Positions 23,302-36,614 of a stretch of DNA of 64,000 nucleotides are shown in pieces. Where the stretch lies: NCBI GenBank assembly GCA_023375675.1, contig JALQBC010000063.1, positions 89,721 to 153,720 on the forward strand. Direction: 5' to 3'. Positions within the stretch are counted from its first letter, which is position 1; each line of letters starts with the position of its first letter. This DNA is from Cytospora piceicola. Taxonomy: Eukaryota; Ascomycota; Sordariomycetes; Diaporthales; Cytosporaceae. Made by a program: the position numbers and the translations under genes. Under the pieces are notes generated by a model. The model was not told the DNA's origin. It made no database searches and saw only the letters and a program-made list of their open reading frames with translations.

Positions 23302-23900
23302 TCACATCTTTCCACTCGACGACCCGTCCTTGGTAATGAACTCCTCGACAAGCTTGAGTGCTTCAACTGCGAAGGCCACCATGTTCGCTGACCTGTCGCT
23401 TCCGAGGCCAGTGTTCAGGTCCCTACTCAGGGTGCCATTGTCACTTACGACAGCCAAGGCGACATAACCACTGCAGCAACGAAGTTTAGTACAACCTCTT
23501 TTTCGAGAGCAGTCAATATGCGAGCGATTACTCACGGCTGTCCGTTTGACGATTTTTTGGATGCGGTCGGTCCAGCGGTGCCACTCTCGCCAATAGTGTA
23601 CGTGGACTTCAAAGTGACCCGGACATTCTTCGCCAGACCAGCCACTAGGTCGGGGGTGGGTCCATCGTAGTTGTCGATGTTGGCTTGTGTCCAACCTGCA
23701 AAGGCGATGCGGGAGTCAAGGGTGTAAAGGGTGGCCCCGCCCTTGTAGACTTTGGATGCGCCAGGTGTGGCGAGCAGCGCTGCCGAAATGAGACCTCCTG
23801 ATGCTGTCTCGGCGACAGAGATAGTTTCATTGCGCTCTCTAAGGAGCTTCGCTACTGCCTCGGCAGCCTGCTTGAGGGCGGGTGGTGGGAACTCGGCCAT
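23302..23900 (-). CDS. CinA C-terminal-domain protein (PncC-like, NMN amidohydrolase family)
   Basis: Two exons on the minus strand, 23900-23536 and 23470-23302, give 177 aa. The 65-nt intron has a GTGAGT donor and GCAG acceptor, and the frame joins as SNGQ-PGYVALAV. The sequence matches the CinA C-terminal domain along its length: AETASGGLISAALLATPGAS (residues about 31-50), then GESGTAGPTAS with the glycine-rich active-site loop. Bacterial stand-alone forms (PncC/YgaD) deamidate nicotinamide mononucleotide to nicotinate mononucleotide in NAD recycling. The fungal version consists of this domain alone at its usual length of about 160-180 aa. The enzymatic role is inferred from the family. 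It is divergent from the next gene with about 750 bp between starts. Confidence 0.88.
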
Positions 23901-24648
23901 GACTTGTTGTTGCTCTGTCGTGAGATCGTGAGAGAGAATGTGAGTTTGTGTGTAGGAGAGTGAGAGAGTGTATGTAAGAAAGAGTCTCGGATCTGGGCAG
24001 ACGGTCTCAGAGTCAAGAGTCAGGACCGAGGGGCTTTAGTCTTCCGTATTACTTAGCGTACGTTCTCCTCGCCTTTTACAGACTTGATTATATATCAACA
24101 GCGGGATGAGAAGGAAGGAAGGAAGGAAGGAATTCTAGTTTACTCCAGCCACAGCAAGAAGTGGGTTGGACAGCTGTAAGTATCACGTAGGGTAGAAAGA
24201 ACAGATGTGTTTAGATGGTTAGCATCGTTTGATAATACTGGATGAAGCTGAACCACCCGCGACGTTGCTGGTTGGAGGGGTCGAAAGTCAACAAGAGGAG
24301 AATTAGTAATCGACACAGCAATTACCCGATTCACACTAGGGTCGGGATAAATGTGTCAACCCGGTTGGTAGACCCAACTTATCAGCCGGCGTTCAATCTC
24401 ACGCCTTTTTCTGACTTCAAAGGTTGGCGGCCCCTGAGTGTGTGTCTCTTGTCTGTCATCTTTGATGGCCCATCGACGAGGCGCGCGCAAGGGGAACCGT
24501 GTCCCGTTGATAGTCGTTGTTCAAGGAAGGCATGTTCAAGGCAGCTACATGTACCTAGCCAACGCATAATACAGGCAGCACACTGGAACGAACCGTCTGT
24601 CCACTCAGCAAACGAAGCCAAACAAAGTCGATTCAACAGTCTTCCAAC
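23901..24648. promoter_or_regulatory. Divergent promoter region
   Basis: 748 bp between the CinA-domain gene (-) and the permuted-papain-fold gene (+). It includes a GAAG repeat at about 24114-24131. No specific regulator sites are recognised. Confidence 0.4.
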
Positions 24649-25595
24649 ATGTCCAACGCAACAGATGCCGAAGATGGCAGCATGTCGCCGGCCAGTAGGG
24701 TTGGCTCATTCCTGTAGGTCTTGGAATTGTTACAATTTTGTTCTCCCCGAGAATCTATCTGGTGAGACCATACATGCCATGTTCTGACACGGAGGCTACA
24801 GGAAAGATAATATGCTCAAGGCAAAGCTCACTGTCCAACATGAGCTGGGTCTTGGCAAGAGACCCAACGTCATCCCCCTGGATGAGGTCGACATCAGCGG
24901 CGAGCCCCGCACTGTTGAGCTGGGATGGCATCCTGTTGCGGGATCCGCTGGCAAATGGTTTGCTGAACAGACCAGGCTGGGAAAGATGATCACCGAGGAG
25001 ATCCACAAATGCCCTGACCCGACCCAGCACTGGGCTGTGTTGGTGGGTGACTACGTGCATCAGCTGTGGATGGACGAGCACCTGGAAGTTATCTATATCA
25101 ACGAAGAGCTCGACAGGGAGCAATGGCACACGTTCGAGGTCGGGAAGACGAGGTTCAACGATGAGGCGCTCAGGCAAGCAAGTAAGCATTGCAGGGCACC
25201 ATTCCCGCTTTTGAAGTTCACAGATGATTCGAATCCGGTCATACTCACACATGTCAATTTCCTTAGGCGAAATGGCAATCTTCAACATGAAGGAAAAGCG
25301 ACCGGCTTACAACCTTATCAACAACAACTGTCAGAACTTCGCCATGAACCTTCTGGAGAAGATTCGCATTGGCCAACACCGTGAATTTGCCACCAGCTTC
25401 TCTGTCTACCAGCGCGCCATCGGTGCCGGCAGCATCAAGGACCTCTTCGTCGACGACCATCCGGACGAGAAGCCCGAGACGGCGGACGAAGAGGTTCAGC
25501 CTGGACTCCCACATCACGATACCCTGCAGGTTGCGCAACAGGTCATGGATGACAATACGACCAAGCTTGACAAACACCATTCCTTCTTCAAATAG
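24649..25595 (+). CDS. Permuted papain-fold (PPPDE/LRAT-like) protein, unknown function
   Basis: Three exons, 24649-24713, 24802-25181 and 25267-25595, give 257 aa. Intron 1 (GTAGGT donor, CTGAC branch, CTACAG acceptor) links MSNATDAEDGSMSP... to the main frame. Intron 2 has a GTAAGC donor and CTTAG acceptor. The candidate catalytic His98 sits in TQHWAVLVGDYVHQLW and the candidate Cys170 in NNNCQNFAMNLL. A His before a Cys in an N-N-C-x-x-F motif is the hallmark of circularly permuted papain-like folds (PPPDE and LRAT groups), which include deSUMOylating peptidases and acyltransferases. Which chemistry this one does cannot be told. The C-terminus is acidic and low in complexity. Confidence 0.78.
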
Positions 25596-26638
25596 CCCTG
25601 TTGAACAGGTTCAATGGCGGGCTACGCTCGCCAAACACACGGAGCCCTAACCGAGGATATCACTGGTGTATCGTTGAGACTCGACTGTTTACTATTGTTA
25701 TTTCTTAGGTCTCTTGTAGCCTAATTGCTATGTATAATGAATACAGTTGTCAGCCATTCATTGCTGGCATGTCCCAAATCTGGCAACCTGGAAGCCGTCC
25801 TACGTGGCTCAGACCCGAAGACTTGCTACTTTGCAAGTTGAGGACATATGAAGGGAGACTGAGGAAGTTTCCCGTGTTCAAGTCGATATATCCTTCCCAG
25901 GCCTTGTACATGTAGTCTCGTAGCTGTACGAGGCAACCTCTGTGTGGCCCGCGGTTCTCCACTTTATATCCTGTTGGTATTAGTTCGACACCTGCGGCAT
26001 CTGGCAGTGTGGACCACAGGGAGCAGCAACCCACGGAGCAGTAACCTACGGGTAAATCACCTAAGTGGTGTTGGCTACTTGGGTACATACTTGTTGCCAC
26101 CCTGGATGGAAATCTGTGCCACATTCTCGTAATAAGAGATGGCCTGGTCAGACTGTGCGTGCTAATTTCGAAAATAGTTCAAACATTTATTGGTTTGATA
26201 CTAGGCATCACAACCTGTTTGCAAAGACGTACGGAGGTTCTCGGTGCTCGATGCCAACGGTACCTGCAAGTAAGAAACCTTGTAATGTTGGCAGTTGGTT
26301 GCTGTCTTGCATAACCTTGTGGATGTAAGCACCAGGGTGGGTTCTATTGACATCCCGGAAAAGGGCGTAACAAAAGCCCTCGCACTTGCTCGTCTTTAAC
26401 TTTCTATCCTGTTTTGCGACACATTTCACCGCAATACATCACTACTCGCGTTCAAACTGAGATATCTGACTTACAAGGCCATAGACATCAAATCCTCCTT
26501 ACGGTCAGTTGCCACGTTGCTCTCATGCTACATCGCAGCCAACCACGCACACTTGAAGACACTATTGAGGCCTCGGTGTGACTCGACGCCTTTCTGCACC
26601 AACAGAAACCTGATCTGCTGCCAGACTCCAATCAGAAT
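25596..26638. other. Intergenic region, nothing recognised
   Basis: About 1 kb between the permuted-papain gene and the dehydrogenase pseudogene. Reading frames are short and match nothing recognisable. No repeats of note. Confidence 0.4.
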
Positions 26639-27900
26639 ATGGATCACACGGATCTCCACGCCGTGACCTGGCCGGTGCAGCTCACCCAGTCTATGCACCG
26701 CGACCTGTATCCGCTGCTGGAACCGTCCAACCCAGATTTGGCGGCCGGTAGCAAGACGGTACTCATCACCGGGGTCTCGGGCGGCGTTGGCAAGGCAATT
26801 GCGGAGGCCTGGGCTATCGCCGGTGCCCGAGCTATTATTATCACTGGTCGTAAGGTTGAGGTGCTGAACAAAGTCGCTGAGAAGCTGCGGGACATCCCAG
26901 CGGCGGCGCAGACCAAGATCGTTGCCCACGCCGCTGACCTACGGTGCGAAAGCGAGGTGAAAGATTTATGGGCCAAGGCCCGTGCCGAAGTAGGTCAAGT
27001 TGACGTGCTTATTAACGACGCAGGTCATATGAACTGGGGTGCTATGGGGACCATCGAGCCGTCGGAGTGGTGGCTGGACTTTGTACGTGATCACCCAAAA
27101 TCAAGCCACAGCTATTACACATGCATAAAGTGGGAAAGAAGCTAATCCTTCGCTCATACACTGTAATTTAGGAAGTCAACGTCAAGGGTGTCTGTCTACC
27201 TTATGACACACTACTTCCTCAACCAAGAACAACCCGACGCCACGGCCTCGCCTAGCGGCACTGTTATTACTCTCAGCACTGGTGCGGCGGGGATGTCGAT
27301 GCTCAGCATGAGCAGCTACATCTCTAGCAAGCTAGCTCAGACTCGTATCATGGAGATCCTGCATTCCGAACAGCCGGCCGTCCGAAGTTTCACTCTGTTG
27401 CCGGGCCTGCTCAAGACAGCCATGACGGCCGACGCCTTCAAGCCGTTCGCGCGCGACGACCCCATGCTGTCCGGTGGTATGACGCTGTTCCTGAGCACAC
27501 CGCGTGCAGACTGGTTAAAAGGAGGCGTCGTGAGTGTTAATTGTACGTGTTGTAGTAGCCATGTAGGTACAAGTGGTATATTCTGTGTTCGTGTGTCTTC
27601 TTATTTCTACGGAAGGGCCTAAACGCCCGATAGATATTCTTACAGAAAAGTGGGGCCGAGGAGCCCACCTAAACTGGCCCCCTATTGGCCACCACACGTG
27701 TGAACCAACCTTTCCCACACTATGTTGAGTTATAAGTAGTAGGCTTCACAACGCTGACCATGGTGTGCCAACACTCGCATGTAGGGGATATTGAGGAGAT
27801 GGAAGCTCACAAGGACGAGATTCAGCGTGAAGGGAGGACCAAGCTCGGCTACCTTAATGCAAAGCTGCAAAAGGGGGGCCATTCATGGGAGGAATCGTGA
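26639..27900 (+). pseudogene. Short-chain dehydrogenase/reductase with a 4-bp frameshift
   Basis: Exon 1 (26639-27082) carries the Rossmann motif TGVSGGVGKAIA, the acidic/Arg cofactor segment TGRKVE and NDAG in place of NNAG. After intron 1 (27083-27171), exon 2 starts EVNVKGV, but a tandem TGTC duplication at 27189-27196 shifts the frame. The intact-family reading continues in the +1 frame as YLMTHYFLNQ, STGAAG and the catalytic YISSK motif. In the shifted frame a TAG at 27253-27255 ends the protein early. A 242-nt intron (27543-27784) and exon 3 (27785-27900, starting WDIEEMEAHK) complete the original gene of about 330 aa. The rest is well preserved and GC-balanced, so the lesion is recent or a sequencing or assembly slip. 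The substrate is unknown. Confidence 0.82.
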
Positions 27901-27958
27901 AGGAGTCTGTCTGGTATGTACAGTACCGTAGGCCTGCGGGTAGAATAAACAGCAATAT

Positions 27959-30900
27959 CACTGTGATATCACCGCTCGATGACTTGAGCAGTTAAAACGT
28001 TAGAACTGTAATATAACCGTTCTAACAATTAAGTATATAGTTTATTTACTCGGCTTATTAACTATTATACTGCTTAATATACGTACAGCTTAATATAGCG
28101 GAGCGGTTTATATATAAAGCCGCTTAAATGCTAATAAGTGGTATAAAAAGTAAGCGGTATACGTAAATAAGCTATATAAGTTAATTTAAGCTATATATTT
28201 ACTGCTTATTAGCCTAATAGCCGTTTAAGTAAGGTATTACTTAAGTTTAAGGTAATACTTATATTAAGATTACGGTATATAGGCTAAATACTATTTATAT
28301 ACTTAATTTAAATATAATTTTAATTAATTTTAAGTATTATAGCTTAATACTTAAAGTACTTTTATATAAAATCCTTAGATTAAAGCTAATAACTATTATT
28401 AAACCTCCTTTATATATACCTTTATATCGGGTTAAATAGTTATAAAAGGAAGACGTTGCTTATCGTTTAGCTTATTGCTTAGCTTATCGTTTAGCTTTAT
28501 CGCTTAGCTTTATCGTTTAGCTTTATCGCTTATCGTTTATTATAGTTATAAACGTAAGCCTACTACTACCCGGTATTATAAAGACACTACTATAAAGACT
28601 ATAATATAAACCTATAACTTATATAATAGTTAGTTAATATATATATAAAAGAGAGGACGATACTTTATAAGCTAGGTTAGTCGCTTTAACTTTAAACCGG
28701 CTTTCTCGAAAATAATTATAAAGCTTAGCCGAGCTATATAATTAGTAATTCGTTTAAAAGCTCGACCTACTTAAGTACTAATACCTTAGCCTTACTATCT
28801 AAACTTATCTTTTAAGATCTTTTATTACTATTAAATAAATACTTATTAAACATTTATAGTTTAAAACCGTTCCCTTTAAATATTAAATTAGCTAAAGTAA
28901 ATACGTTAATTAACGTAAATAAGTTTTATATTAAATAAAGACTTATTATCGGTTATAATTATTTAGCGATTAACTAAGTTATAAAGTATTATTTAAAAAC
29001 TATTTATTATAAAGACAGATAAGCTAATAATATCTTAACTAGTATAGGGATCGTCGGTATCGGTAAGTAAGTAGCTAAGCCGGGGCTTTATAATCGGTAA
29101 CTCGATTAAAAGCTTAAAACGGTCGGTTTTAGTTAAAAACGTTATAATAAAGAATATATAACTTAGAAAACCGGAGACTACCGATAACTATATAAGTTAA
29201 TATAAATCTCGAGATATAAAAGTTATAATATAAAGAATTAATAGACCTTAAAGAACTTAGTAAGTAAATATATAATTTAGACAGGTATAAACCCTATTTA
29301 AACTACAGAAACAAGCGATATAGTCGCTATAATAAAAAACCGTATAATAACAAGTCGGGTTATTACTTATATAAATAAACGTTAGCTTTTTCTAATACTT
29401 TAAGGTATAGTTAAAGCTAAAGATTATAAAAAGCTTACTATAATCGTAGTTATATACGTTAAAAAGGCTAAAAGAAAACGTGTATAATATTTACCTTTTA
29501 AATATTAAAAGATTTAAGTTAGCTTTATAATAAGTAAGCCTTAACCGTATAAAAATAATAATAGAAAAGTAACTATTATTGCCGATAACCTTATACGTTA
29601 TAAAAAGATCGTTAATATCCTTAGTATCTTCGGTATTAATATCTTTTTAAAGTAATAAAAAGGCGAATAAGGTCGGAACAGACTATATTAAGGCCTTAAG
29701 CTCGGCCGCTATATTAGACTTATTAATATCGAAGGCATCGAGTAGTATAAAATAAAGAGTTTACTATATCTTTTCGAATTAAAAACAGTCCTTCTCGAAG
29801 CTATAATAGTTCGTAATAAAAACTCGATACTTTTAAATTTTATTAAAAATAATATTAGCTATAATTATTTAATTATTAGTAATACTAGTTAGCTTAAGTT
29901 AAAGCCGCTTCGGAAAGTATATTTAAAGTATAGCAGCCGATAGCTATAAAGCCGTAATCGACCGATATAACGTAATAATTAAAACTAGTATAAAGCCTTA
30001 AACTAATAGAAGTCTTTTCCGCTTATAATATATATACCTTTTAATATCTTTTCGACCTATAATATTTATACCTTTTAATATTTTATTGCGTTAATCTTAA
30101 AGTAAATAATAATATTAACTTACTTATACTTTAGTTCCTTAAGTAAAACTATTATTAATAACGGTAAGCTATATCGTCGAAGTATATTATAGTAGTATAA
30201 GCCGGTATATACGTTTAAATAAGTAGCTTATTATCGATATTTTATAGCCTTTTAATTAATATTAAGCTAACTAATACTAATAATATCGTTAGTTTCGTTA
30301 ACTTCTATAGTATTAATAGTATTAACAGTATTAACAGGCTTATTAATACCTGCCTTTATTATATTAGCCGAACTAACTTTTAATATCGCTTTCGAAAAAA
30401 TATAAGTATTTTAACGGCTAATACTACTTAAACGTTTTACTATAGTATTATAAAGTATATTCGATACTATTATAGCCGCTTTATAAATACGTTAAAATAT
30501 ACGTTATTTAAACCGAATAATTTTATTAAATCTATCGCGGTTAACTTTTAATAAAGATTTAATAGATAATAATATATTTATATTAATAATAAAATATATT
30601 AGCTAAGTTAATATACTTATAACCGATAGCTTTAGCTGTTAAAGCTCTTTTCGGAACTTATACTTAAAGGTATATATAAATAGCAGCTTAAAGTAGTCTT
30701 TTTATAACTATAAGAGATATACTATAGTTATAAAAATAAATTAATAAGTATATTCTTATAGAAAGTAGCTAAATATATAATAAAGTAACTAGATCTAACC
30801 TTAACTAAAAAGAAAAGATATTTATTAAAAAACCTAATAATAGTTAATAATAGCCTTAAGCTTAAAAGCGACGTCGAAGAATAGTTAATATATCCCTTTT

Positions 30901-33900
30901 ATAATACTACTATATTTAAAGTAAGTAATATTATTTAAATAGCCGCCGATTAAATTAAAAACAGGACAAATCTTTATAATACCCGATAGCTTTAATAAAA
31001 TACTAAACGTAAAAGAGAATAACTTTTTAGCTAACTTATTAAATAAGCTGTTTAACTTATAGTATAAATAGGTTATCTCTATATATACTTAAGAATAGCC
31101 GATAATATTTTAGTTAAAGTTATTATATTACTTAGCGGGAATTATATAATAATAGTAACTTAAATTCGTATTAACGCTTAAACAGCCGTAGTTTTTATTC
31201 TTTTATAATATATTTATAGTTTAAGCGATAATTAGCGTATAAATATATATATCCTTTTTATTAATTAATAACTATAACCTATAATTAAAAGCCTTAAAAA
31301 GCTCGAAAGCGCTTATAATATCTTAAAAGTTAAACTTATAAAAGCTAAAAGTAATAAAGAAAAGGTTAATCGGTTAGCGATATTCGACTTTAAGAAAGGT
31401 AACAGGTTAAAAATATAAACTTATTACCGACTTATATATAGTACAGTAAAGGCCGGAACTATTATTAAAGTTAAATAAAAGTAAAAAGTAAGACTTATAA
31501 TAAAAGAAGTTAGCTATTAACTTATTTTAGCTAAACTAAGCTATTTCGAGTATACCCGGTACCGGTAATACTTTATAAAGTAATAAATATATAGTATTTA
31601 TAGTATAAAAAACCTATTAAATAAACCGAGCCTTATTAAAGTCAAGGTTATCGGTATATAATATATAAAAACTAAAAAAGTAGTTAAAATATACGTCGAT
31701 AACACGTTTAGTTACCTTATATAGGCTAACTAGTTTAAAAAGATTTATAATAAGTATAAGCTTACCGGAAGTAATATTACCTTTTTTAAAGTTACCGACT
31801 TTAATAGCTATCTTTTTCCTTTAGTTATTTTTTAACGTATTATAGCTTATTATAATACGTATAAAGATAAGTACGATTAAGCCTTTTATAACTAAGTCGA
31901 CCGGTAAAGTTATATTAATAACGTTCTTTATACTAAAATAACGAAAGCTATCGTATTAGTTATAATATACTTTTATAACTTAATTAAAGTACTTATTCGG
32001 GCTAATCTTTTTCCGATATAACTTATAGCTATAAAAGCTATAATAAAAATTAACGAAGTTATTAAAGAAAATAAGGTTATTATTTAAGTATAAAGTAAAG
32101 ATACTAAACGTAGTATAAATAAACTTAGCCTACTATATCGAGTATTAAGCTTTTATTAGATCGTTTATAAGGTTAGTAAAGTTAAAGTATATACTATACG
32201 TTAACCGTAATATAAAAAAACAGCTTATTAAGTCGATAGGATTAAAGTAGTATAGGTCTTAAAATATCGAGGTATTAAGTCGAGATAATAGCAGCTTATT
32301 AGAATTAAAAGCTACCGGCTTAAATCGGATCTCGATATATACCTTAGCCTTTTAAATATAACGTTTAATAGTATTTACAGTCTTAAGTAAACTATTAAGC
32401 TATATAACGCCCTTACCTTTCTTAAGTAAGCTTAAGACTTTCTTTAAAGCTATATACTATATACGAAAGACGTTATACTTAATATAATAATACTTTAAAG
32501 TATATTTAAACCGATTAAGCTTACGTTAATTACGGCTTTACTTTAAAAGAACAGACCCGGTAAAATAGTTAGTTAGTTAAAAAGGTAAACTAAGTATAGT
32601 AGTCTAATAGCTAAATATAACGATAACGTCTTTTAAGACCTTATCTTTAGAAAAGTCGATATTCTTTACTTTATCCTTATACTAATCTAGTTAATCGACG
32701 TTTTAATAATTAGTAAAAATAAGTAGGTCGGTTAGTTAAAGGATATTTTCCTTAATAAGTTTAGGCTTTTTAACGTTATTAGAAGTAAGTATAAGGTATA
32801 TATCTTTATCGAAGTTAAAGTCTCGAATAGCTATAGCTAGTTATTCTTTATTAAAGTCTTATTATTTAACGTTAGCTATATCGCTTAAGGTATATATAAT
32901 TATTTAAAGGTAGGTGTTTATAAGAAAAAGGCACCTAAGTAATAAGCTAAGTATTAAAAAAGGTATTAATTAATAGAAATAAAAAGGTATTAATAAAATG
33001 ATTATAAAGTAAATATACTTAAAGTAAGTAAGCTTTAAAAGCCGCTAAAATAACTAATCGATAACAGGTATATATATTTACGTTAAAGTAAACGTAGGGG
33101 TTATTATCGTTATTGCTATTACCGCCGCCGCCGAAAAAGGGATTTTTAATTAAAAGACAGGTAATATTTACTTTTAATATCTTAGTATTATTAGCCGTCG
33201 AGGGAGGGTATAGTCGAAGTCGTTAAAATAAGCGTTACGAAAAGGTAAAGGCAGAAGTAAAACCTTCTTTATATAGTTAATCGGCCTTACGCTCGGCTTT
33301 ATAAACTAGTACTCGCTTACTAAAATAAGGAATATACTTACGCGGTATAGTAGTAGTAGTTAATAATAGTTAAAGGAAAGGGAGAATAAAGATAGTAAAA
33401 GGAGAATAAAGATAGTAAAGGGAAACTTAAGTTAGTAAATAATAACGTAAAAAAGTTATTACGATTTAGGTTTAAAGGTTTAATAGTTATAGGTAAGAAC
33501 GCGTCGCGTATATATATATTAACTAGAATTACCTAGGTAAGTACTATACTATCGTAACCTTAAAAGCCTTTAAGCCTTTAAGCTATACTTAAGTATTTAA
33601 GTTCGAGTAGTTAAATAGCTAGTTACTAGCTATAGGCTATTAAAACATTTAGCTTAAAATATTACGGTAGCCGGCCGATATACAGTGTTAGTATTTAGTA
33701 GTTAGTACTTATCTAAGTACCTTAAGCCTTAAAAACCTTAAAGCTAAACTTTAAAGCTTAACTTTAACGCTTTTATAGCGCTATTATAGATAATTTAATA
33801 ATAACGATTATCGATTAATTAACATTAAAACCTAGAGATTAGTTAGTATATAACTTCTATAACACTTAAGGCTAATAATAATAGGTAATAATAATATTAA

Positions 33901-36404
33901 AAACTATTAAAAAAAAAGAATATAAAAAAGGGAGCTAAAAAAAGAAAGTAAAAGAAATAGGTACTTATTAGCCCTTTAAAAAGTAAAGTAAAAGTAAAAG
34001 CACTAGATACTAAAATAATAATATTAAAACTATACTAAAACTACGTTAAAACGGCTAGATTAAATAATATATAATAATATATAATATAAGCTTAATATAA
34101 ACTTAAACTAGAACTATCTTTAAATTAAGCCGGAAAAGCCTTTTTATTAATCTTAAAAGCAGCTATTAAAACGTTAGCTTATATATATCTAAGTTTAGAT
34201 TAATAGTTTATAACTGTTTATAAATAATAATATTTATAATATAGCAGACTTACTTAAGTTAGCCTTAACTTTTATAAGATCTCGCTTTTATAAACGCTTC
34301 TTATTCTTTTATAACCTTAATTAGTATATATATATACTAATTAGTATAAATATAATATACCCGACGCTTTTATACTTTATAAAAGTACTTTTTAATTACT
34401 ACGTTAAACTCTAGCTTAGTAGGTATATTAAAATAAAAGGTATAAACCTTTTTTTAGTCGGCGTTACTAGCCGTTATACCTTCGGTCTTCCGAATTCTTT
34501 CGCTTTAAGCTATATATAAAGCTAAACCTCTAAATATATCTATACTTATATTAGTAACCTAAATTTATATAATAATAGTAATTCCGGCTATATATACTAA
34601 CTACGTATATAGTATTATTTAAAGAGACTAGACTTATTATAATTAATAACCTTTTATATATACGTCTATACTTTAAAAAAATTCTTTAATAACTAAGTAG
34701 TATATATAATACGCTTAATAACGGCAGGGGCGAGAATAACCTTTATATTATAAAGGTTAACGTTTCCAGGCTACTTAGCCTATTTTTTTAATAGCTTCTT
34801 TATACCTAATAGAATATAAGCTTTATAATTATACTAATTATTAATTATTTTCTTATAAACGTAGTTAGCCTTTTATAATATACCTTTAATATTATAACTA
34901 TATATTTATTATATAGTTTATCTATATTAAACCTATATATAAGTAAGCTATACTTAGATTACTTACTTTAAGTTCTGTTTCCGACGTCTGCCGGTAAAAT
35001 AAAAACATTTACTAATAAGCCTTATAGTTAAGCTTTCGCTCCGCTACGTTATTAAGCTTAACTTATATAGCTAATATTAGTTAAACTTATTTTTTTATAT
35101 ATAATTTAATAGTAAATATAACTTTAGCTAAGTCTATATATATAATATTATAATACTTAATATAAATAGCTTAACTTACCTTTTCGGTTAACCGAAATAT
35201 AAAACGCTTTTTCTTCTTTAACTTTATTAAGGTAGATAAGGCGAGTATAACTTTATAGCTAGTCTATATAAATATACCCTTTATATTAGTATATTATTAA
35301 TATATAAGATAGGTAATATATGTATAGAGATTAAGAGAACAGCAGTTTTAAAGGTAACGGTAGCCGGCTATAAGGCTAGGTTTATAAACCTAATAATATC
35401 GGCGCTAAAAAGGCCTTCGGCTTCGTTAAAGTAGTTATCGGTAAATATAATACTATTCCGAACTAATTAGTTATTTATATATATATCTGCCGTAAGGATA
35501 TTTAGATATTAACTAATATCGGTCTTTAACTTATAACTTAAAAAGGAGGGGGGGATAAAGTATAGTTCGAACTAGACTATATATTCTATTAAACTAGTTA
35601 GTATATATATATATAGGTTAACTAGTATATACTGTCTCCTTAGCTTTAAATATTCTTATAATAAAGATTATTATAATATTTAAAATTATATATATAGTTA
35701 GTATATATATATTAAAACTAAATATCTTAAGCCGGATATACTACTAGTTTATATATATATATACTTAGTATTAATACAGGTTATTAAAGTATACTATTAA
35801 AACTTATATAAATTAAAAAAATATTAAACTTAGATTTTAAAATTATATACTATTAAATATATTAATATATATCTAGCTTATATTCTTACTATATATATAT
35901 ATACTTATAATATACAGATAAAGGCAGGCGGGTAGGCGAGCGGGTAAGCAGGTATTATTAACTAAGGCTAGCAGATACTTTATTAAATCGATTACTTAAA
36001 CTAGCTTTACGTAATATGTATTAGTACGTAAAGAGCGGTATAAGGCTGTAAAACGCCTTACTTAATAAGCCGCTAATATTTATAAGCAGATTAGCATTAA
36101 AAAACAGCTTAAAGTTACTCTATATAGCTCTTAAGTTATAAGCAGCTTACTTATATAAGCGGTTTACTACTTAAGCAGCCTATACGCTTTAAATAGTACT
36201 ATTACTACTTAAAAACTAAGACCTATTTATTGCTAACAGCTATACTTAAATTTTAAAGCATTCGAACATTAAGCCGCTTAAAGTTAAATTAAACTGCTTA
36301 AATCGGTATACTAATTATAATTAAAATACTTAACTTTTAAAGCCGCTTACTACTGTAAACAGTAATATTACGGCTTAATAAGTTGGAACAGTGAAATCAC
36401 AGTA
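27959..36404. mobile_element. Large RIP-degraded AT-rich transposon block, 8.4 kb
   Basis: Extremely AT- and TpA-rich with no reading frame of note on either strand. Edges carry a short inverted repeat: CACTGTGATATCACCG at 27959-27974 and, on the minus strand, TACTGTGATTTCACTG at 36404-36389. The differences are C-to-T transitions plus one A/T change. GCCGCTTA/TAAGCGGC motifs recur near both ends, as subterminal repeats do in hAT-type elements. I could not find direct LTRs or a clear target duplication. The block may contain nested elements. A stretch at about 31,690-31,790 (+) reads IYVDNTF..., vaguely like a polymerase YVDD motif, but this is too weak to classify it. Confidence 0.6.
28455..28548. 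repeat. Short tandem repeat (TTATCGYTTAGC)n
   Basis: About seven imperfect units of 12-13 bp inside the degraded block. C/T variation between units fits RIP. Confidence 0.7.
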
Positions 36405-36614
36405 TAATTAATATATAGTACGACGCTATTATATTAAGACATATATATGTAGCTAAGTTAAAAGCATTAACTGCTTAAAACATAACAACAAACCCTACAT
36501 ACTCTAGTATATATGATTAGAGTTAAATCGGCTCGAACCATTTTATAGCGCCCAAGGCTGGCCTAGTCTATTGAAAGGAGACTTCTATAATATGTTGAAG
36601 GGCTGCACGTCCTG

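Noticed and set aside
27959..36404. LTR retrotransposon interpretation of the AT-rich block
   Set aside because: The outer ends are inverted, not direct, repeats. No primer-binding site or clear reverse transcriptase could be read.
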